DNA of 64,000 nucleotides from Hanleya hanleyi (GCA_036873755.1 JAVTVY010019578.1:18162-82161); one strand, 5' to 3'. Positions 11,628 to 24,370 are shown, counted from the stretch's first letter. A program made the numbers and translations. Notes: generated by a model not told the origin, from the letters alone.

Positions 11628-12252
11628 ATTAACTAAGAAATGTACCGTGAAATTTAAATAAAACATTGAGTTGATGGGCCGCGAAATCCGTATGGGAAGC
11701 GGCCCTTAAACTACAATTTCAATCAAGTATGGTTCAAGCCTGATTGATTCCTGGCTAGTCTATACGTTCGTAACTTGTTTCCAACCCCTTTCCGGACATT
11801 ATCGTTGTGTAGAACGGAATGGAAGGTTTCTTGTAAATGTTGTTTGGTTGCTTCAGAAATAGAGTTCAATTTCGCAGAAAAGCTCAGAAGATTATTACAC
11901 AAAGTGCCCCATTGGCCCAATTTGACGAACAATTTTTTTGGTGGAAGATAACCAGCACGATTTATTTTGATTAAGCATAGACACGTTAGCCTTGTATGCT
12001 AACGATATTAATCTGGTTGGAACAGTTTCTGCTAATCTGGCCATGTATTTGGCTGAGCCTAACAGTATGTCCTGAATTAAAGGGAATTCTCCAAGTTCAG
12101 CCCTACCCGCCTAGTATGAGGCCCTTTTGCTACACCCTAAAATATACTTACAAACTTTTATATGCACACTCTCAACTTCAAATTTTTCAGAGTCTGATAT
12201 TTTTATGACGTAGGGTCAATTTTTTTGAGGTGGCTCAGGCAGCAATGATGGG
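11628..12252. other. Non-coding DNA, nothing recognised
   Basis: No conserved protein or repeat was identified. A 69-codon minus frame at 11723-11932 has no family features. Confidence 0.4.
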
Positions 12253-12512
12253 TGACAACGTCATTTCGAAGAGTTGTCTCATGTTAACGTCATTTACTCC
12301 CATTTTTACCCGTGACAGCACACTTTCTCTCCTCTTAAGGTATTTTTGTCAATGAAAACATCGATTTTGCCCAGCGAACCACCTTATGTATAATCCACAG
12401 AAGGATTTTCACACTGGGACGTGCCCTTATGATTATAGCAGGCTCATGAATATAGCGGGCTTCGGTATGTCAGGCATTCTACTGGGAATTTATACGACTA
12501 AACAATAATTAT
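12253..12512 (+). repeat. Direct repeat A, first copy
   Basis: About 255 bp ('catttcgaagagttgtctc...gggaatttatacgac') repeated at 15246-15497 with about 93% identity by eye. At the second site it is joined directly to repeat B; here B is more than 1.1 kb away. Confidence 0.8.
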
Positions 12513-12540
12513 ACATGGCAGTGTGACTAACGTCACATGA

Positions 12541-13668
12541 CCTACGAAGTACAGTAGGCATTAGGGCTCGAACGCGAACTGAACTCTTGGAAATTCCCAC
12601 CCCCAGTTGAAATCCTGCCTATATTAAGATGGGCACCGCCCAAGTCTGAATCGCCAGTGATTTTCATCAAAAATCACCAGAAATTTTCATCAAAAGTAGG
12701 TCAGCTCAGAACTTGTTGGTAACAGTCTCCTAATGCGCCTTCATTCCAAAATAAATAACGATCGCCGATTTAATTTTACAATTTTTTAATTAAAGGAAAC
12801 AGATTGAATAATATAGGTTCAGTAGATTTCAAGCTTTACGTGTGAAAATACATTTACATCTCTTTAATGGTTTTCAGTGCCCTTGTACAGGATCAAAACA
12901 ACTTTTTGAATCACATTATTTTCCCAACAATACAACAAATTTTTATATATAGTACTATAGTAGAAAGGTAGCATTTATGTAGTTTACGGTAACTCAACAC
13001 AAGACCAACACCTTCTATGCACAAGATAATAATGATTCTATGTCATTCTCCTGAGCATAACCGGTACAAAGACGAATAAATAGCGTCTCTACATCACGTT
13101 GTTATCTAGATATATGAGACAACACATTTTGGGCATCGGCAATCTGATGAATGTACTATTCCGGTTTTCTTGTTTCACATTATATTCTATGGCGGTTGAT
13201 CGGTGATTTTCTTCATTGATAAACGTTAAACCACCTCAGCTTCGTTATGGAAACAGCGCTGATTGTTTGAGGGTATATACAGTAGTTAAAGATTAACCTC
13301 AGTAATAGGGCCATGTGGCATACAGTGAGACAGGGTATTTTTAGCTGTGGGTAATTTGACCTGAATTTGAAGGCTCAAGCCTGGTGTGGCCAATGTGAAA
13401 TAGGATACACGTTAAAGGTTACAGTTCACATATATCTATAACCATATACTGAAGTGTTAATTATCAATCTAATTTTAATCAGAATTATTTCAGATCAGAA
13501 CTTGCTGGTAACAATGCCCTAATGCACGTTCATGCCAAAAATCAAGGTTCTAATGTCAACGGTTCTCCTTATTTTGCCGACGAAAGGATTTGGATGGACT
13601 GACTGACTGCCTGACTGACTGACTGACTCATTACCGGACAATTTGCAATCTGTAGCCTACTTCGTAGG
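12541..13668. mobile_element. 1.13-kb insertion with short terminal inverted repeats
   Basis: The interval between repeats A and B is absent from the paralogous locus at 15497-15499. It is bounded by CCTACGAAGTA (12541-12551) and TACTTCGTAGG (13658-13668), a perfect 11-bp inverted pair. There is no coding potential. It contains a (TGAC)n tract near 13600-13625. About 27 extra bases lie outside the left repeat, so the exact end or target duplication is unclear. It is probably a non-autonomous DNA transposon; a deletion at the second locus is the alternative. Confidence 0.55.
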
Positions 13669-13669
13669 A

Positions 13670-13790
13670 AAAGATGGAATTTCCATATGACGTACATGTA
13701 TAGAGGTCATAAGGAATATTACATGCGAATTCGAAATAGACAAGTGATATCTGTAAAACTAACCTGCCTTAGTACAACTCTTTTTTCAGT
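13670..13790 (+). repeat. Direct repeat B, first copy
   Basis: 'aagatggaatttccatatgacgtacatgta' onwards matches 15499-15615. The two copies differ by scattered substitutions. Confidence 0.75.
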
Positions 13791-14379
13791 AGAACTAATG
13801 CTTCAAATTTTGGTTAATGTTTTGATTTTATCTCTTTAGGTATCTGGCAGAAAGAAAACAAAATCGAGAAATCTATGTTGTACTGAGGTTGCAACGTTTT
13901 ATAGATGCGCTCCAGCACTAGTAAGCATGGTACCGACAGGTCAATTACTATGCCAGTCATCGTGCACATGACATTTGTGCCTTCTCAAAACTGTAAAACG
14001 CTGGAAATTAAAACGAGCCTGCTATAGGAAAATACTATACACATATATATGAAACTAAAACAATCGAATGAATATGGTCAAATACAATAAAGAAATAGAT
14101 TAAGAACACTTGCTTTGCAAATTGTGGTTCAGGGAGATGCTGTTAATTTCCACACCAATATAAACATAGATATGTATATAGTAACAAGTTTCATTTTGTG
14201 ATTATAAAGATAAAAGGTACGTTCCGTTCAATGCACAAACAGTATGTGTAAGAAAGGATCAACGGAAGAAGCCCGAGGCCATAATTTCTTGCTAAGCTTG
14301 TCTGGATGAATTCAGTAGTTGTAACCGCAAGTACTTTTACCGAAGAAGAACTAGATATATTCTCTGAGTTGACTGTATT

Positions 14380-14461
14380 AAACTTATTCACTCTGAGGCT
14401 CTTTCGAGACTGCAAATACAGAAGAAGGCCGAGAGAACAAAGTGTAACGGTGCATCTCGAG
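14380..14461 (+). promoter_or_regulatory. Putative non-coding first exon and 5' splice donor of EF-hand gene 1
   Basis: The donor GCATCTCGAG|GTATGT ends the exon at 14461. Two minus-strand donors upstream of EF-hand gene 2 share the ATCTCRAG|GTA context and an upstream 'gagaacaa'. Splicing to the acceptor at 15908 would remove about 1.45 kb. The start of the exon is not visible; the left boundary is arbitrary. This is inferred only from donor similarity. Confidence 0.3.
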
Positions 14462-15238
14462 GTATGTACACACTATGTATTGTTTTCCCATAGAATTTCT
14501 CATTCGAGGTTTTTAGTTATTTGCTTACAAGATTGCAGTATTGTTGCCATGTCTGGATCATATTCGGAAGAACTCTTGTCAAATTCATTTTTATGCGAAA
14601 ATTTCATAGCAAGAAAATTTCTTCTTGAAAACAACGAGCCATTGAGATCACAATGTAACAATATGTTACGTCGTGACAAATGAAGTTGTCGGAAGTTTCT
14701 GTGTCACATTCCAAAGGAATCATTATGCAGTTGTTTTGGGGTCTCTAACAAACGACAAATTGTATCGAAGCTTGGCGTATTATGGATATTCAAGTTCATT
14801 TCTATAATGTGGGTTAAATTGCGTTTACGCGGAGAAGCTGAGTTTGTACAGATATATTTTTTCTGATGACCACAAGTATGAGTATCAGATAGTCTAACGT
14901 ACGTCTACATTCTAGAACTTTTCGAATATTTTCCAAGGTTCTGATTCTGTCCTATAAATTAGGAATATTTTGTATCAAAGCGTATCGACTTCTGCAAATT
15001 TAACGGGTGGCGCATTTTCTTTTTTCCAAAGATGAATGTAGCTTTTTTACCTTACAATAAATTGAAAGTCGAAATCGATTTAGAAGAGCAAGTCCAATGC
15101 ACCACGTTCAAGTCTTGATTGAGTGTGGGAAAATTCGGATTATTCCTTTCCTATTATAGTAATATATTGTTAACATAAAAACATATATGTAAATGCGCTG
15201 ATGTCATCTGAAAACTGAGAAGTCAAAGAAGTTCAAAT

Positions 15239-15615
15239 GTCAAAGATCATTTCGAAGAGTTGTCTCCTGTTAACGTCATTTACTCCCATTTTCACATGTG
15301 ACAGCACACTTTTCTCTTCTTATGGCATTTTTGTCAATGAAAACATCGATTTTGCCCAGCGATCCACCTTATGGATAATCCACAGAAGGATTTTCACACT
15401 GGGACGTGTCCTTATGATTATAGCAGGCTCATGATTATAGCGGGCTTTGGTATGTCAGGCATTCTACTGGGAATTTATACGACTAAATAATAACTATAAA
15501 GATGGAATTACCATATGACGTACATGTATAGAGGGCATACGGAATATTGAACGCGAACTCGAAATAGACAAGTGATATCTGTAAAACTAACCTGCCTCAA
15601 TACAACTTTTACAGC
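15239..15615 (+). repeat. Direct repeats A and B, second copy, contiguous
   Basis: A (to about 15497) and B (from 15499) are adjacent here, giving the pre-insertion arrangement of the locus at 12253-13790. It lies inside the putative intron of EF-hand gene 1. Confidence 0.75.
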
Positions 15616-15915
15616 AAGGTGGCTCTGGATTATATAATTATGTTGTCATGTTATATTTATAAGTTACATATGTCGCGACAAGAACATTTTTAATAGGTGT
15701 ACGACCTTCAGTGTTGCCCATTTGCGGTAAGTAATGCGATATATTTTGAACCGTATCGTTGTGATGAAAGTTGCTGTCAGAAAGGTACTTCGATGAGAAA
15801 TACAATCAACGTGATATTTCAGTTCGGCCGCCTCTTGCTGAAATATGTGCCACGTCCTTTACCAATAAGCTATATTTTGTTCACTGAAGATGTCTATATA
15901 TTTTTCAGATACACG

Positions 15916-16460
15916 ATGGCGGCCAGCAAATATTTAGAAGATAAGTATAGGAAATATTTCCGTTTCTTTGACGTCAACAAGGATGGTTACATATCACGGG
16001 AAGACTTCGAGGAATTAGGAAGGAACATGCTGAAGACATACGCCGCTGGGGACACGCATGGACTCGAAACGCAGAAACTCATAAAAGAGAAATGGTGGCC
16101 GACATTCGAACCGCTGACGACGAACGGAAAAGTTGATGAAAATGGCAATGTCAAAGCCATAAAATCCTCCTACGAAAATAATCTGGCACAGTTCAGACAC
16201 GAAATAATGACTTCGGCCAAGTTTTTTCCAGTATCATGGACCGCAACGATGATAACTTGATAGACGAGGAAGAGTTTCAACTCTTCTACGGCCATTTCAA
16301 CATTAAAAACAAAAAAACTGTTTCGAGCATTTTCAAACAGATCGATATTGATGAGGATGGGTATCTTCAGGTGGAAGAGATGGTAGTTGCCGTGATGAAT
16401 TACTGGTCATGCAATGATCCTCGCGTCGGATATGCATTCATGTACGATGGATTGGTTTAA
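15916..16460 (+). pseudogene. EF-hand calcium-binding protein 1 (SCP-type), frameshifted
   Basis: The ATG at 15916 lies 7 nt after a 3' splice site (tatatttttcag). The first part begins MAASKYLEDKYRKYF and has EF-hand 1, DVNKDGYISRED, at residues 19-30. The second part, in another frame from about 16236, has EF-hand 3 (DRNDDNLIDEEE) and EF-hand 4 (DIDEDGYLQVEE), ending ...DPRVGYAFMYDGLV at 16460. The frame changes inside a T run at 16222-16227, where the intact paralogues at 34619 and 48585 continue without a break. Length otherwise matches the 180-residue paralogues, and all Ca-binding loop residues are intact. So it is either a very young pseudogene or a run-length sequence error. The role by family would be cytosolic calcium buffering or sensing. 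Confidence 0.8.
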
Positions 16461-18400
16461 GGGAATGACAGAAACCCGAGTCCGCGGTTCAGACAAATTA
16501 TCCCATTTACTTCATATATGAGTTGATTGAAAAGTGAAGTCATATATATCTTTGAAATGTAAAATTGTTTGACAGAGACGAAATAATCTGGTATTGGACT
16601 ATTGAACGTGTTGAAAAATGAAGTTTTATTTTGAGTTTTCCATTAAATTTCCATCAATTAATTTGTTATTTTGGCCGAAATGTTTTTATACGGAAATAAT
16701 TCTTAGCTTTTCACTTGAGAAACGACGCTATAATTTACTGAGACATTATAAACCGTAAAAACAAAAATAACTGGAAGCACGATCGTCTGAAGAAAACGAA
16801 ACGAAACAGTAATTATGTAAACCTGAAAATCAAACTTGTATGAAAGCAACGATTTACTATAAACATATATTTGGTACTCGATTGTTGAACATTGTAACGT
16901 CAAATTTACGATAAGAGAAAAAACGTAACAGAAAAGGTTTGTGAAGTCAAGGATTAACAATCAAATATTTATTTACAATACTAAAATCATATACAAATTA
17001 AGTAAGGTCAATACAACAAATAAATGTGAAATATAGTCTTACTGTTCAATGCTATACCTGTGTATACTTCACAGTCCGTGTTGACGTGCACACATCTGTT
17101 TACAGTCTATGCCGACGTGCACAAATCACTTTTCTGTATTTTGGTAGTCCAAAACTGCTCGGTTGATTAGAGTCCTAGTAAATGTCCAATTTCCGACAGT
17201 TCAATCACGTAGATTACAACGCAGCCAAAAGTCAATTCACAGGAATATACAATCCAGCAGTCCTCAGCAAAGGTAATATAGTATAACGCACCCACATAAA
17301 GCCAGTTTGAATTCCCTACTCGAATAACTGAGTGTTACGCTATTTATACTTTATGCGGCATTCCAGTACATTCTACCAAACCAAGAAACCTCTCGAATAT
17401 GCATTACATCATCATCTGGCCTAGACACAATTTATAATAATCTTCTAGAAAGATCGAAGTGATTAACACACGTAAACAAGCTTGCGTCATATATTCTAGA
17501 AGCATCCTGTCTAATAATAGACTACAATACCATGACAACATATAGAAACATTAATTTTTCAGTTGATTTATGTTACTAGTAAAGTGTCGCATAATGCTTT
17601 CAAACACTGTATTTTCCGTTAATTTGTTATATATCATAGTTTTACCAATTGTTCTATTTGTACGGTTCTAAATACTAGAAAAATACACCGATCTATGTGG
17701 TCATGTAAGAAAAGAAAAAGCGGTCTACACGGACAATAGTGATCGAGATCAAAAGACTGTAAACACGGTCTTTGCCATTGTCGTCGGGAAAATTATATAT
17801 CTGTGTATTGAACCGTCTGGACAACTGCAGGTCTGATTGCCTGTAGTGATACAAATCCATTATGGCGCACTGGCACATGACCGAAGAAGAACTTGGATGA
17901 ACTTTACTCGAATATACATCTCAAATGGAATATACTGACACTTCATGCGTCTTCCGTTAAGTTTCCAAAAACTATATCATGTGTTGGAATGTTTTGATAA
18001 AATATATCGTGACAACATTTCTCTTGGTTTAGTTCTCGATTTTGTCCTCAGATACACCTGGGACGAATATTAAACTCGTCCCAGGATACACTGAAAAGGC
18101 TATAGTCGGGAAATTGGAACATCACATGATTGCGTCCGTGTGTCGCACTCTCAGTTTCCGAGCAATAATATTCAGACAGACTTAACGGTTTCTTCTCATA
18201 TTAGGTGTATGTATATCCTACATCAAGTTACTACTTGCGAGAGTGATCTGTGGAGGGACATCTGATACTCTTGGGAGACATCATCTAGACACAAATGCCA
18301 AATTTCGTTCAAACACGTGACATGTTCTTCCCAGTTTAATATGTGGATTCCTTGTAACACGATGAGATCAGTGTTGTTATGTTTCCAAGACAGGAAAACA
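16461..18400. other. 3' flank and intergenic DNA
   Basis: No second gene was recognised. An ATTAAA near 16642 could serve as the polyadenylation signal for EF-hand gene 1. The rest is AT-rich without visible repeats. Confidence 0.4.
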
Positions 18401-18600
18401 TATTAGGCTAAACTATATGACGTGCTAGGCCAAGTTGACCTTGACCTTTTTCCAAAACGCCACAGATCAAAATATGAATAGTCGTGCTGAAAATTGATCG
18501 AGTTCCATGCGGGATTCGAACCAGCGACCACCAGAGTAAGGCACCCAACCGTCAGCGTTATATGTCGGCGATCTAAGCACTCGGCCAACGGGCCTCCCAT
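18400..18600 (-). mobile_element. tRNA-derived SINE
   Basis: On the minus strand from 18600 there is a tRNA-like head: GTTGGCCGAGTGCTTAGA matches the A box and GGTTCGAATCCCGC the B box, about 60 bp apart, so an internal RNA polymerase III promoter is present. The tRNA body cannot fold with an intact acceptor stem and has no CCA-ready end, so it is not a working tRNA gene. The unrelated tail runs to about 18400. Closest tRNA type would be Ser/Leu-like by the GGCCGAGTG A box. Confidence 0.6.
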
Positions 18601-19062
18601 TTGTGCTATACTAGGCCTGTGTAATTCCAAAAATAATGAAAATGCTGTTAGATGATCACTTTCTAAATGACAAAATAATATATTCATATTAAAAAAGAGT
18701 CTTTTCGCGGCGTTGCATATATGAATCTTTTGCGTTCTTCCTAACAGATCGAATCTCATTTTGCACTTTTCTTGTTGATCTAAATACATATAGGACAAAG
18801 TGTTCGAATGGAAGATATGCAGAAGAGATACAAAATATCATGTGAGATAAAATGATGGTATCGATCATATCAAGTTCACTTTAGGTACAGAATTGGGCGG
18901 GAAATAACTTTGGAATGATAAACAAGGGTTTGGCAGAGGTTACTCTTGACAAATATGCACATTGACATAATAATAATTAATATAATTTTACCAAATACAT
19001 TAAAAAACACGTAAGATTTATATGATCCCATAGGACCGCGATTTCCAGTTTGATTTTCACCA

Positions 19063-19317
19063 TACTCTCTAAAAACAGTTGAGTAAAATTTCACTCAAGT
19101 AAGAGTGGAAATTCATCCCACTCAAAATTTGAGTGAGATTTTCACTCAACTTGAGTTAAATGCAGTCAACCTGAGTGACATTCACTCAAGCATTAGAGTG
19201 GAAATTCATCCCACTCAAGTTGAGTGAACTTGAGTGAAAAGTAACTCAAGTTGAGTGAAAAGTAACATTTCACTCAAACTTGAGTAGAACAGTTTACTCA
19301 AGTTTTTTTAGAGAGTA
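19063..19317. mobile_element. 255-bp palindromic MITE built of TTGAGTGAAA motifs
   Basis: The terminal inverted repeats are TACTCTCTAAAAACAGTTG at the left and its near-complement, ending AGAGAGTA, at the right. The interior is made of more than a dozen forward and reversed copies of TTGAGTG/CACTCAA, including 'gtggaaattcatcccactca' twice. No coding potential. The terminal motif resembles those of the elements at 25147 and 33881. No clear target duplication. Confidence 0.75.
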
Positions 19318-19474
19318 ACGTTAAACAGAATGTAAATGGCAACAGTTCCAGAGTAATTTCAGAACTTTACAGGATACAATGTGGCAAAGTTCGATTTTCA
19401 TGATTATTATGTACGTTACCATACTTCGAATTTGACAGAAGATAAAACATAACTTGGGGTCTGCATACAAGCGC

Positions 19475-19800
19475 ACAATCCATTATTCAATATCCAGCCG
19501 TAGTCCATTAAAGATTTTCCGCTATCATAATCCAAGGACCTAATTCATGTAGCAGCATAAGCATCAATATTAAAAGAAAAAGCATTGTATACATAAACAT
19601 AGTCAAATTTCCCTCAAGAGGGAAGCAGTTAACAGTTTTCGATGATGCCGGCAAGACATCGTGTTATAAAATATCAAATCCGTATCGCTGATCAGTATAC
19701 TGAATCCATAGAATTTTCGTTGTTGTCGTTATCCAGAGAATTAAGTATCTCAGTCACGCTATGATTGTGCCTGTTCATATGGTGTTCATATGAACACCAG
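19475..19800 (+). repeat. Dispersed repeat family R1, copy b
   Basis: Matches copy a (734-1045) with the same landmark order, including 'cagttttcgatgatgccgg'. It ends at a short palindrome around 'gttcatatggtgttcatatgaac'. Confidence 0.6.
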
Positions 19801-20970
19801 GTGGTTTTCTGCATTACTTTACATGACCATCAGTTTGTAGTGTAAAACCTTCGCTACAGAGGCTATAGGTTTTTCATGAAAACTGATGAACGTTGCTAAT
19901 ACGCCGAGTTCACGTCCGCCAACAATGGTTCAAGGAGGGAGGTATTTCTACGACATTTCGATTAATGGTTTTAGAAATGAGCCTTAAAGTTAACTTACAA
20001 TATATAATTGCCTCCCCCATCTCCCAAATATGTGATCAATTGCATGCATGGATTCACACAGATTATAGATCTCGCTATTTTTAACATGCCTAATTGACGA
20101 GAACATTATAGCTTCGGGTCATACCAGCTCAGTTTGCCTGTTCTTACACAAATATTCATGTGTGTTCAATCGAGCTAACCGTCACTCATACATGGTGGTC
20201 TCTGTAACCAGACCCTTGATCAGATGTGTTTTGATGAGGGCATTATTTTGCCTGTATTTTTCTATTAGGTTATCCACCTTTCCTGGGTTAGGCATTTCAC
20301 GTAAATCTACCGAGAATTTTGCCCAGCAACATCTATCCAATTTGATAAATTTTGATAGATATTTTGATCATCCGCAAACAATTAGAATATAAGAAAAAGT
20401 TAAATACTATTTATATGAATTTTTCATGAATATGCTTCAGAACCAGGGCTATTCCCTATGTTTTCTGGGTTATCAAATAGAGCATGGATCAATCGACTTA
20501 ACATTGTCTGAAGCTAAAAAATGTACATTTTTCTTTGGTTTTCCTCATACTACACAAGTATGAATGCAACAACACACATTATTCAAAAAGTTAATTATTT
20601 TGTTTCACCATTAGCCGACATGCTTAAAGGAATATTAAACATTTGAAAAAGAATACTGCAAATGAAAGAACCATTTCAACAAAACCTAATAGAACATTTT
20701 TTATTCCTTTTCTGTGATTTGTTTTTCAACCAAGCAGAAAGTCGATAAACTTTAGGCGGCAGCCCGTGAGTGCCGTTCCCCATTATAGTTTGTATGAGAT
20801 AATTCAATATTGTGTTTCTTTATTTAATCTAATATGCCGCTATGCACACTGTTATACATCGGTATAGGAACAAAACTACTTGCCCTAAATTAGCTAACGT
20901 TATTAATTCACCAATAACGCAACGGGACGCTCTCCAGTATATATTTGGCATTTTTGCTGTATGTACCTTT
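19801..20970. other. AT-rich non-coding DNA
   Basis: No feature recognised; several short random frames only. Confidence 0.4.
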
Positions 20971-20973
20971 TTT

Positions 20974-23217
20974 AGCCCACCATCACCAGATGGTGGGCTG
21001 TTCAAATCGCTTTTTGTCCGTGGTCCGTCGTCCGTCCGTCCGTCCGCCGTCCGTCGTCCGTCCGTCCGTAAACAATTTCTTGTTATCGCGATTTCTCAGG
21101 AACTACTGCATGGATCTTTCTCAAATTTGGTACACAGGTTCCCCTTGGGGTCTAGTTGTGCAAGAAACCTTTTTGGTCCGATTCGAAAATCCAATATGGC
21201 CACCAGGCAGCCATCTTGGATTTCCCCATGAAACCTTGTTATCGCGATTTCTCAGGAACTACTGCATGGATCTTTCTCAAATTTGGTACACAGGTTCCCC
21301 TTGGGGTCTAGTTGTGCAAGATACCTTTTTGGTCCGATTCGAAAATCCAATATGGCCACCAGGCAGCCATCTTGGATTTCCCCATGAAACCTTGTTATCG
21401 CGATTTCTCAGGAACTACTGCATGGATCTTTCTCAAATTTGGTACACAGGTTCCCCTTGGGGTCTAGTTGTGCAAGATACCTTTTTTGGTCCGATTCGAA
21501 AATCCAATATGGCCACCAGGCAGCCATCTTGGATTTCCCCATGAAACCTTGTTATCGCGATTTCTCAGGAACTACTGCATGGATCTTTCTCAAATTTGGT
21601 ACACAGGTTCCCCTTGGGGTCTAGTTGTGCAAGATACCTTTTTTGGTCCGATTCGAAAATCCAAGATGGCCACCAGGCAGCCATCTTGGGTTTCCCCATG
21701 AAACCTTGTTATCGCGATTTCTCAGGAACTACTCATTGGATCTTTCTAAAATTTGGTACACAGGTTCCCCTTGGGGTCTAGTTGTGCAAGATACCTTTTT
21801 GGTCCGATTCGAAAATCCAATATGGCCACCAGGCAGCCATCTTGGATTTCCCCATGAAACCTTGTTATCGCGATTTCTCAGGAACTACTGCATGGATCTT
21901 TCTCAAATTTGGTACACAGGTTCCCCTTGGGGTCTAGTTGTGCAAGAAACCTTTTTTGGTCCGATTCGAAAATCCAATATGGCCACCAGGCAGCCATCTT
22001 GGATTTCCCCATGAAACCTTGTTATCACGATTTCTCAGGAACTCCTGCATGGATCTTTCTCAAATTTGGTACACAGGTTCCCCTTGGGGTCTAGTTGTGC
22101 AAGAAACCTTTTTAGGTCCGATTCGAGAATCCAATATGGCCACCAGGCAGCCATCTTGGATTTCCCCATGAAACCTTGTTATCGCGATTTCTCAGGAACT
22201 TATACTGCATGGATCTTTCTCAAATTTGGTACATAGGTTCCGCTTGGGGTCTAGTTGTGCAGGATACCTTTTCTGGTCCGATTCGAAAATCCAATATGGC
22301 CACCAGGCAGCCATCTTGGATTTCCCCCATGAAACCTTGTTATCGGGATTTCTCAGGAACTTCTGCATGGATCTTTCTCAAATCTGGTACACAGGTTCCC
22401 CTTGGGGTCTAGTTGTGCAAGATACCTTTTTTGGTGCGATTCGAAAATCCAATATGGCCACCAGGCAGCCATCTTGGATTTTCCTTTGAAACCTTGTTAT
22501 TGCGATTCCTCATGAACTAATGCATGGATCTTTCTCAAATTTGGTACACAGGTTCCCCTTGGGGTCTAGTTGTGCGAGAAACCTTTTTTGGTCCGATTTG
22601 AAAATCCAATATGGCCACCAGGCAGCCATCTTGGATTTCCCCATGAAACTTTGTTATCGTCATTTCTCAGGAAGTGCTGTATGGATCTTTCTCAAATTTG
22701 GTACACAGGTTCCACTTGGGGTCTAGTTTTGCAAGATACCTTTTTCGGTCCGAATCGAAAATCCAATATGGCCACAAGGCAGCCATCTTGAATTTCTCCA
22801 TGAATCCTTGTTATCGTGATTTCTCAGGAACTACTGCATGGATCTTTCTAAAATTTGGTACACAGGTTCCCCTTGGGGTCTAGTTGTGCAAGATACCTTT
22901 TCTGGTCCGATTCGAAAAAACCAATATGGCCACCAGGCAGCCATATTGGATTTCCCCATGAAACATTATCGCGATTTCTCAGGAACTACTGCATGGATCT
23001 TTCTCAAATTTGGTACACAGGTTCCCCTTGGGATCTAGTTGTGCAAGATACCTTTCCTGGTACGATTTGAAAATCCAGTATAGCCACCAGGCAGCCATCT
23101 TGGATTTCCCCATGAAACTTTATCGTCATTTCTCAGGAACTACTGCATGGATCTTTCTCTTTTTTGGTACACAGATTCCCCTTAGGGTCTCGATATGCAA
23201 GATGCCTTTTTTTTAAG
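20974..23217 (+). repeat. Tandem array, 156-157-bp unit, about 14 copies, with hairpin leader
   Basis: It begins with a hairpin (agcccacca...tggtgggct, 20974-20999) and a (GTCC)n-rich tract. The landmark 'ttgttatcgcgatttctcagg' then starts units at 21080, 21236, 21392, 21549, 21706, 21862, 22019, 22176, 22337, 22494, 22651 and 22807, and in shortened form at ~22964 and ~23119. Spacing is 156-157 bp except one of 161. Units carry 'ctcaaatttggtacacagg' and 'ccaatatggccaccaggcag'. Divergence rises to the right. The many overlapping plus-strand frames are produced by the repeat and are not genes. Confidence 0.92.
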
Positions 23218-24060
23218 GAAGATAATCAGGATTCAGGCACTTTCGAAGTGTCAACATTACTGCGCAGACCGGATCCCTTCAGCATTAAATAGTGTACCAT
23301 CTTACTATTTTCAGGCATGGTATCTTAAAAGAGATATCTCAAAATAGCCGTATAAACAGAACAGAATTAGCACTCGTTCTTAATTATAAAATCTTAAGTA
23401 TGTTTCATAGCTCATGCCAAAGTGTCAAAGAGATTGGTCTTCGCTTCCAGTACCCAATGATGACACGTGCAAAAAAATAAATAAAAAAATACTACGAAAT
23501 AAAGAATCCTCCGTACATGTACATTCACTTTCATACTAACTTCGCTCATTTCTCTTGTATTATAACAACCGACATAAGTACAGTTTCTAGAAATCTTGAA
23601 ACTCCTGAAACTTAGATGATATCTTGGTGTTTTTCAGTGACCTTTTCCGATCCTTTTCGCTCAGATTCGAAATTCTGTAAACAAAATTACAAATCAATCG
23701 TTTGTACTTAGTAACAATGGACAAAAAGATCCTCTAGTCATTAGCTTACAATTATCGGACAATGGTGGGCGCCAAGATCCTTCAGGATCTCTCGTATTCG
23801 GTTAAAATCAATCGCTGACAAAAAATACTTTGGCACTGATGAAACCATTCTTTCCTTTGCAACATACTTTATGCAAACTTTCACTATTCCTTTAAGATTA
23901 TAGATGAAAAAAATCATCATACACGAAAACTGGCTACTGAATGCCAAATTTGCTCCTAGTAAATGATTTCTTTGATAGCACCAGTAGAACTAAACTAAGC
24001 CTTTTCGTTTTAGCTTGGATAAACACCTTGGACCACAAGGATAATTGTTCTGAATACGAA
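23218..24060. other. AT-rich non-coding DNA
   Basis: Nothing recognised after the tandem array. Confidence 0.4.
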
Positions 24061-24370
24061 TAAAATTTAATCCTCCCTCGTTTGGGCCGCTTTTTAGTAT
24101 CTGGCGGTCACACTGTTAATCATTTTCCAAAAGGTGACTTAATAGGGCTATTACATCATCGCTCTGAAATGTTTGTATCTAATACCGCTCAAGCCGGTGC
24201 TACATGCAGTGTGGTCATGTCAATTCAATATGTCCATATGAACATCTGCAATCAAAGCGTAGCTGAGATACAAATCACCACAGGGGTCATTTTCGGTTCT
24301 TGTGACGTTTTAGAGATATGGAGTCAGTATATTATATTTGTCTGTGGGATTATTTGACAGTAGGCCGGCA
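24060..24370 (+). repeat. Dispersed repeat family R2, copy a (related to R1 ends)
   Basis: The order 'ggtcacac...gacttaat', 'ctaataccg(c/t)tcaagccggt', 'gctgagatacaaatc', 'gccggcatc(g/a)ttttccacc' is shared with 26510-26830. The 'gaacatctgcaatcaaagcg' part is the reverse complement of the right end of R1, so R1 and R2 look like pieces of one larger element. Confidence 0.55.

Noticed and set aside
14306..14683. 125-codon plus frame as a protein gene
   Set aside because: No domain, and it crosses a strong splice-donor-like site (14461); retained only as a possible non-coding first exon region.
18500..18600. tRNA gene
   Set aside because: A and B boxes are present but the acceptor and anticodon arms do not form a proper cloverleaf and an unrelated tail follows, so a SINE head is more likely.
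21080..23217. Many 60-200-codon plus-strand frames repeating FLRNYCMDLSQIWYTGSPWGL and related phrases
   Set aside because: They are translations of the 156-bp tandem unit in different frames; they shift frame with every one-base unit-length change and have no start or stop logic.
20974..23217. CRISPR-like array
   Set aside because: Units are contiguous 156-bp repeats without unique spacers, in a eukaryotic context.
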